Source of the DNA: Clostridiaceae bacterium
GTDB taxonomy: Bacteria; Bacillota; Clostridia; DSM-8532
Assembly: GCA_012728015.1 (NCBI GenBank)
Contig: JAAYFY010000015.1
Location: 1 to 47,593 of the forward strand
Direction of reading: 5' to 3'
Length of the DNA: 47,593 bases
Shown: in pieces, positions 44,697 through 47,593 of the stretch
How the letters are laid out: each line of letters begins with the position of its first letter
Numbering within the stretch: position 1 is the stretch's first letter
Made by a program: the position numbers and the translations under genes
Notes under the pieces: model-generated
What the model was told of the DNA's origin: nothing
What the model saw: only the letters and a program-made list of their open reading frames with translations
Database searches by the model: none

Positions 44697-45629
44697 TCAA
44701 TCCCTGAGCTGCCTTCCGGTAAACTCCAGGAACACGTCGTTCAGGGTGGGCAGCTTTGAGTAGACACTGCCATAGCCAAGATTCTTCTTCCTGAGCAGAT
44801 CTATAAGGTTCATAAGGTTGTTTCTTCCCTTTGTGAAGGTAACGGTCAGGTTGTGGTTTTTATAATCCACCAGGCTGGTATTGGGCAGCTGCCTTATGGC
44901 ATCAAGCAAGGTTTGGTTCAGTTCAACAGATTCCACGAAAACAATCTCTCCTACCTTTATCATGGATTTCAGCTCCTCCTTAGTTCCCGCAGCGATAATC
45001 CTGCCCTTGTCAATGATCATGATACGGCTGCAGATCTGCTCCACTTCCTCCATGTAGTGTGAGGTATATACGATAGTGGCTCCCTGTCGGTTGAGCCTGA
45101 CTATACCCTCCAGGATGTTGTTCCTGCTCTGGGGATCGACGGCCACGGTAGGTTCGTCGAGGATAATGAGTTTAGGTTTATGGGCGATCCCGCAGGCTAT
45201 GTTCAGCCTTCTTAACAGGCCGCCGCTGAGCTTCTTGGGATAGAAGGACCGGAAATCGTTCAGACCGACAAAATCGATGGCCTCCTCCACCAGCTTTTTT
45301 CTTTCCCCTTTATCTCTTACATACAGGCCGCAGAAGTAATCGATGTTTTCATATACCGTCAGCTCGTTGAATACGGCCACATTCTGCATTATGACACCGA
45401 TATCCTTCTTGATGTCATAGGCGTCGGGCGCCATGGGCTTGCCAAAAACCGAGATATTGCCCTTGTCATATTTAAGAAGCGCCAAAATGCAGTTTATCAG
45501 GGTTGTCTTGCCTGAACCGTTTGGCCCCAGAAGGCCGAAGATTTCTCCCTTCCTGACCTCCAGGCTCAGGTGATCGACTGCTATAAGATCCCCGTATCTT
45601 TTTACGAGATTTTCAACTTTTATAACCAT
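44697..45629 (-). CDS. ABC-2 exporter ATP-binding protein (LnrL-like)
   Basis: This 310-residue ATPase has Walker A GPNGSGKTT, signature KLSGGLLRRL (a Leu-Leu-Arg variant), Walker B KLIILDEPTVAVD and the switch His in YTSHYMEE. A C-terminal extension of about 80 residues, typical of drug-export ATPases, follows. ATG 45629 (MVIKVENLVKRYGD) has GGAGG at 7 bp. The in-frame start at 45671 has no ribosome site. It is the first gene of the minus-strand operon and faces the kinase gene across a 201-bp gap. Confidence 0.92.
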   Translation of the reverse strand: MVIKVENLVKRYGDLIAVDHLSLEVRKGEIFGLLGPNGSGKTTLINCILALLKYDKGNISVFGKPMAPDAYDIKKDIGVIMQNVAVFNELTVYENIDYFCGLYVRDKGERKKLVEEAIDFVGLNDFRSFYPKKLSGGLLRRLNIACGIAHKPKLIILDEPTVAVDPQSRNNILEGIVRLNRQGATIVYTSHYMEEVEQICSRIMIIDKGRIIAAGTKEELKSMIKVGEIVFVESVELNQTLLDAIRQLPNTSLVDYKNHNLTVTFTKGRNNLMNLIDLLRKKNLGYGSVYSKLPTLNDVFLEFTGRQLRD

Positions 45630-45769
45630 ACCGATTCCTCCGCATCGTAAATATCCATAATATATATCCAAGGGAGACAGCCTGGTCTGAAAGGCTGACC
45701 GGATTTCTCCACAGTATCATTGTAAGCAAAACCGGGGCCTGGAATAAGTGACGGGAAAAACAAAAACGT

Positions 45770-45783
45770 ATGACATATGTCAT
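45770..45783. promoter_or_regulatory. Perfect 14-bp palindrome, candidate response-regulator site
   Basis: ATGACATATGTCAT is an exact inverted repeat in the 201-bp gap between the ABC exporter and the two-component genes. NarL/LiaR-type regulators bind such inverted repeats. The position would allow control of both divergent units. Confidence 0.55.
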
Positions 45784-45830
45784 GTTCTCAGCTTCTGTAC
45801 AATCATGTCCGGTTATGATAAAACAGGAAT

Positions 45831-46976
45831 ATGATGTTGGAATCTGGCAAGCCTCAATCCAGGAAAGATATTCCGGTTTCAACCAACACTCTGTTTGACA
45901 AGCTGGTTCTGTTCCTGTGCTGTCTTGCCGCCTGCTTTCTTGTGGCAGGTGAAGTTTTCTATGTTCCTGTTCTTGTTGTTGTAACCCTGAGCGCTTTCAA
46001 CACATATTTCGAGAAAAGGGTCCTTGTCGGTATAAACACAGGAGCATACCTTATGGCGAGCCTCTTTTTCCCGGAATGGTTCTATTTTATCCCAGTCATT
46101 ATGTACGACACCCTCCTGTGGGAAACCCCATGGATCCTCCCCTTAGCCATGCTTCCGGTTATCTCCCATCAAGGCAATCTTCCCATCATTGGTATCCTTT
46201 GCATTGCCCTGTATCTTGGGATGGCATGGTTTATGAAGTGGCGCTCATGGCGGCTGACCCATCTGGAAAGGGAATACCGGAAGCTCAGGGATACCACCAA
46301 GGAACTCATGCTTTCGCTTGAGGCCAAGAACAGGGAGCTGCTGGAGAAGCAGGATTATGAGATCAACCTGGCTACCCTGAACGAACGCAACCGTATCGCA
46401 AGGGACATCCACGACAATATCGGCCATGTTCTTTCCAGCACCCTGCTGCAGGTAGGCGCCCTGCTGGCCGTCACCCCGGAAGGCCCAATGAGGGATAACC
46501 TGATTACACTTAAGGAAACTCTATCCAACGGAATGGACAGCATCCGAAGAAGTATCCATAACCTGCATGACGCCTCAATCGACCTGCATGCAGAAATTTA
46601 CCGTATACTGAAGGGCTTTACCTTCTGTCCCGTCGATTTTATCGATGATCTTGAGGAAAAGCCCGATCTGCCCGTCATCTATTGCTTGCTGGCTGTAATT
46701 AAAGAGGCATTGTCCAATATATCAAAACACTCGGATGCCACCGAGGTGAAGCTCATCCTCCGTGAGCACCCTGCCCTCTACCAGCTGATTATCCGGGATA
46801 ACGGCAGCAAGCCTGTCCAGGGTCTTGTACTGTCCCCGGAAGGAGAATACATTCCGGGTAGCCAGGGCATGGGCCTAAAAAGCATATTTGAACGTGTGGA
46901 AAGATTGAATGGAAATGTCCGTATCACCATCGACAATGGTTTTGAAGTATTTGTTTCCATACCAAAGGGGTCATGA
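45831..46976 (+). CDS. Sensor histidine kinase, NarL/LiaS-DesK type
   Basis: This 381-residue membrane kinase has about five hydrophobic segments in residues 22-135 with very short loops, suggesting sensing within the membrane. It has a short coiled linker (HLEREYRKLRDTTKELMLSL) and a HisKA_3 dimerisation domain with the phosphoacceptor His194 in RNRIARDIHDNIGHVL. The ATP-binding domain has DNGSKP and GQGMGLKSIFER. It phosphorylates the response regulator encoded 3 bp downstream. ATG 45834 is an alternative start with better spacing from AGGA. The arrangement matches LnrJ or LiaS/DesK. Confidence 0.92.
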   Translation: MMLESGKPQSRKDIPVSTNTLFDKLVLFLCCLAACFLVAGEVFYVPVLVVVTLSAFNTYFEKRVLVGINTGAYLMASLFFPEWFYFIPVIMYDTLLWETPWILPLAMLPVISHQGNLPIIGILCIALYLGMAWFMKWRSWRLTHLEREYRKLRDTTKELMLSLEAKNRELLEKQDYEINLATLNERNRIARDIHDNIGHVLSSTLLQVGALLAVTPEGPMRDNLITLKETLSNGMDSIRRSIHNLHDASIDLHAEIYRILKGFTFCPVDFIDDLEEKPDLPVIYCLLAVIKEALSNISKHSDATEVKLILREHPALYQLIIRDNGSKPVQGLVLSPEGEYIPGSQGMGLKSIFERVERLNGNVRITIDNGFEVFVSIPKGS

Positions 46977-46979
46977 TAT

Positions 46980-47593
46980 ATGAATGTTGTAGTTGTGGAT
47001 GACGACAAACTGGTTGGCGCTTCCCTGAAAACAATCCTGGAAGCAGGCGGGGAAGTAAATGTTGTGGGAGTGGGCTCAAGCGGCCATGAGGCTATCGCCC
47101 TCTATGGGCGCCATAAGCCCGATATTCTCCTGATGGACATACGCATGTCCGGCATGAGCGGTCTGGATGCCGCAGAGAGGATTCTATCCTCTGATCCTGC
47201 AGCCAGGATCCTTTTTCTCACCACATTCTCGGACGACGAGTACATTATACGGGCCCTTAAGATGGGAGCCCGCGGCTACTTGCTAAAACAGAACTATGAG
47301 AGCATCCTGCCGGCCTTGAAGGCTGTTTACAACGGCCAGAGCGTGTTCGGGGACGATATCGTGTCACGTATTCCCACAGTGCTGCAAAAAAGCCACAAGC
47401 CCGACTTTTCAAATTACGGCATAAGCGAGAAGGAAGCCGAGATTATCGCCCTTGTGGCAGAAGGCATGAACAACAAAGAGATAGCCGCAACACTGTATCT
47501 TAGCGAGGGCACAGTGCGCAATTATCTCAGCGTAATCCTGGAAAAGCTGCAGCTACGGGACAGAACCCAGCTGGCGGTGTTTTATTATAAGAA
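46980..47593 (+). CDS. NarL/LuxR-family response regulator (partial at window end)
   Basis: The first 204 codons are visible and the gene runs off the right edge. The receiver domain has the acidic pocket VVDDDK, the phosphorylated Asp53 in ILLMDIRMSG, a conserved Thr in LFLTTF and Lys in YLLKQN. From about residue 145 it has a LuxR-type helix-turn-helix (SEKEAEIIALVAEGMNNKEI). AAGGGG precedes the ATG at 46980. The partner is the kinase just upstream. It probably controls the divergent exporter operon, with the palindrome at 45770-45783 as a possible site. Confidence 0.93.
   Translation, partial: MNVVVVDDDKLVGASLKTILEAGGEVNVVGVGSSGHEAIALYGRHKPDILLMDIRMSGMSGLDAAERILSSDPAARILFLTTFSDDEYIIRALKMGARGYLLKQNYESILPALKAVYNGQSVFGDDIVSRIPTVLQKSHKPDFSNYGISEKEAEIIALVAEGMNNKEIAATLYLSEGTVRNYLSVILEKLQLRDRTQLAVFYYK

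Overview
The window reads as a chromosomal segment of an anaerobic, endospore-forming-type Firmicute (class Clostridia, mid GC). The evidence is an oxygen-sensitive indolepyruvate:ferredoxin oxidoreductase, a YtaF-type sporulation membrane protein, three S-layer-homology (SLH) domains on a surface protein, an energy-coupling factor (ECF) transporter, an LplABC-type sugar importer, and strong AGGAGG ribosome sites with many TTG/GTG starts. Genes are dense. I see no rRNA, tRNA, CRISPR array, phage or transposase gene.

Layout. 0.1-3.5 kb (minus): 6-phosphogluconate dehydrogenase and a fused ABC exporter. 3.7-6.7 kb (minus): a 998-residue TIR / membrane-anchor / WD40-like protein. 6.9-9.3 kb (minus): a two-gene ABC-2 exporter. 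9.4-12.2 kb (minus): a calcium-type P-type ATPase, with a ~164-bp palindromic repeat in its upstream region. 12.6-15.7 kb: ytaF (plus) convergent with exodeoxyribonuclease III and a membrane-anchored MutS-like ATPase (minus). 16.0-17.5 kb (plus): a uracil/xanthine permease with a good terminator, then a small membrane protein (minus) and the decayed 3' end of an aldo/keto reductase gene. 18.3-25.3 kb (plus): an aromatic amino-acid block, trpP-ecfA1-ecfA2-ecfT-iorA-iorB-paaK. 25.4-29.1 kb (minus): a sugar ABC importer, divergent from a sialate O-acetylesterase (29.3-30.9 kb, plus). 30.9-34.2 kb (minus): two GNAT acetyltransferases, an alpha/beta hydrolase and a standalone TrpB-like synthase. 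34.5-39.2 kb (minus): a giant Ser/Thr kinase-AAA-GAF-LuxR regulator. 39.6-42.1 kb (minus): an SLH/GLUG surface protein broken by two frameshifts. 42.4-47.6 kb: an ABC-2 exporter (ATPase plus two permeases, minus) divergent from a NarL/LiaR-type histidine kinase and response regulator (plus; the regulator runs off the window).

The most interesting signal is the leader of the aromatic amino-acid block. A sigma-A promoter at 18279-18308 would start a transcript that opens almost at once with nine NAG triplets at exact 5-nt spacing (18318-18360), seven of them GAG or UAG. This is the spacing and sequence bound by TRAP, the tryptophan-sensing RNA-binding protein. The array is followed by a strong intrinsic terminator and a competing hairpin, and the first gene is a TrpP-family tryptophan transporter. 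Combined with IOR and a phenylacetate/indoleacetate-type CoA ligase downstream, and a separate TrpB able in principle to use indole, this suggests a tryptophan and arylacetate salvage system under tryptophan feedback. That is inference; no mtrB (TRAP) gene is visible in this window.
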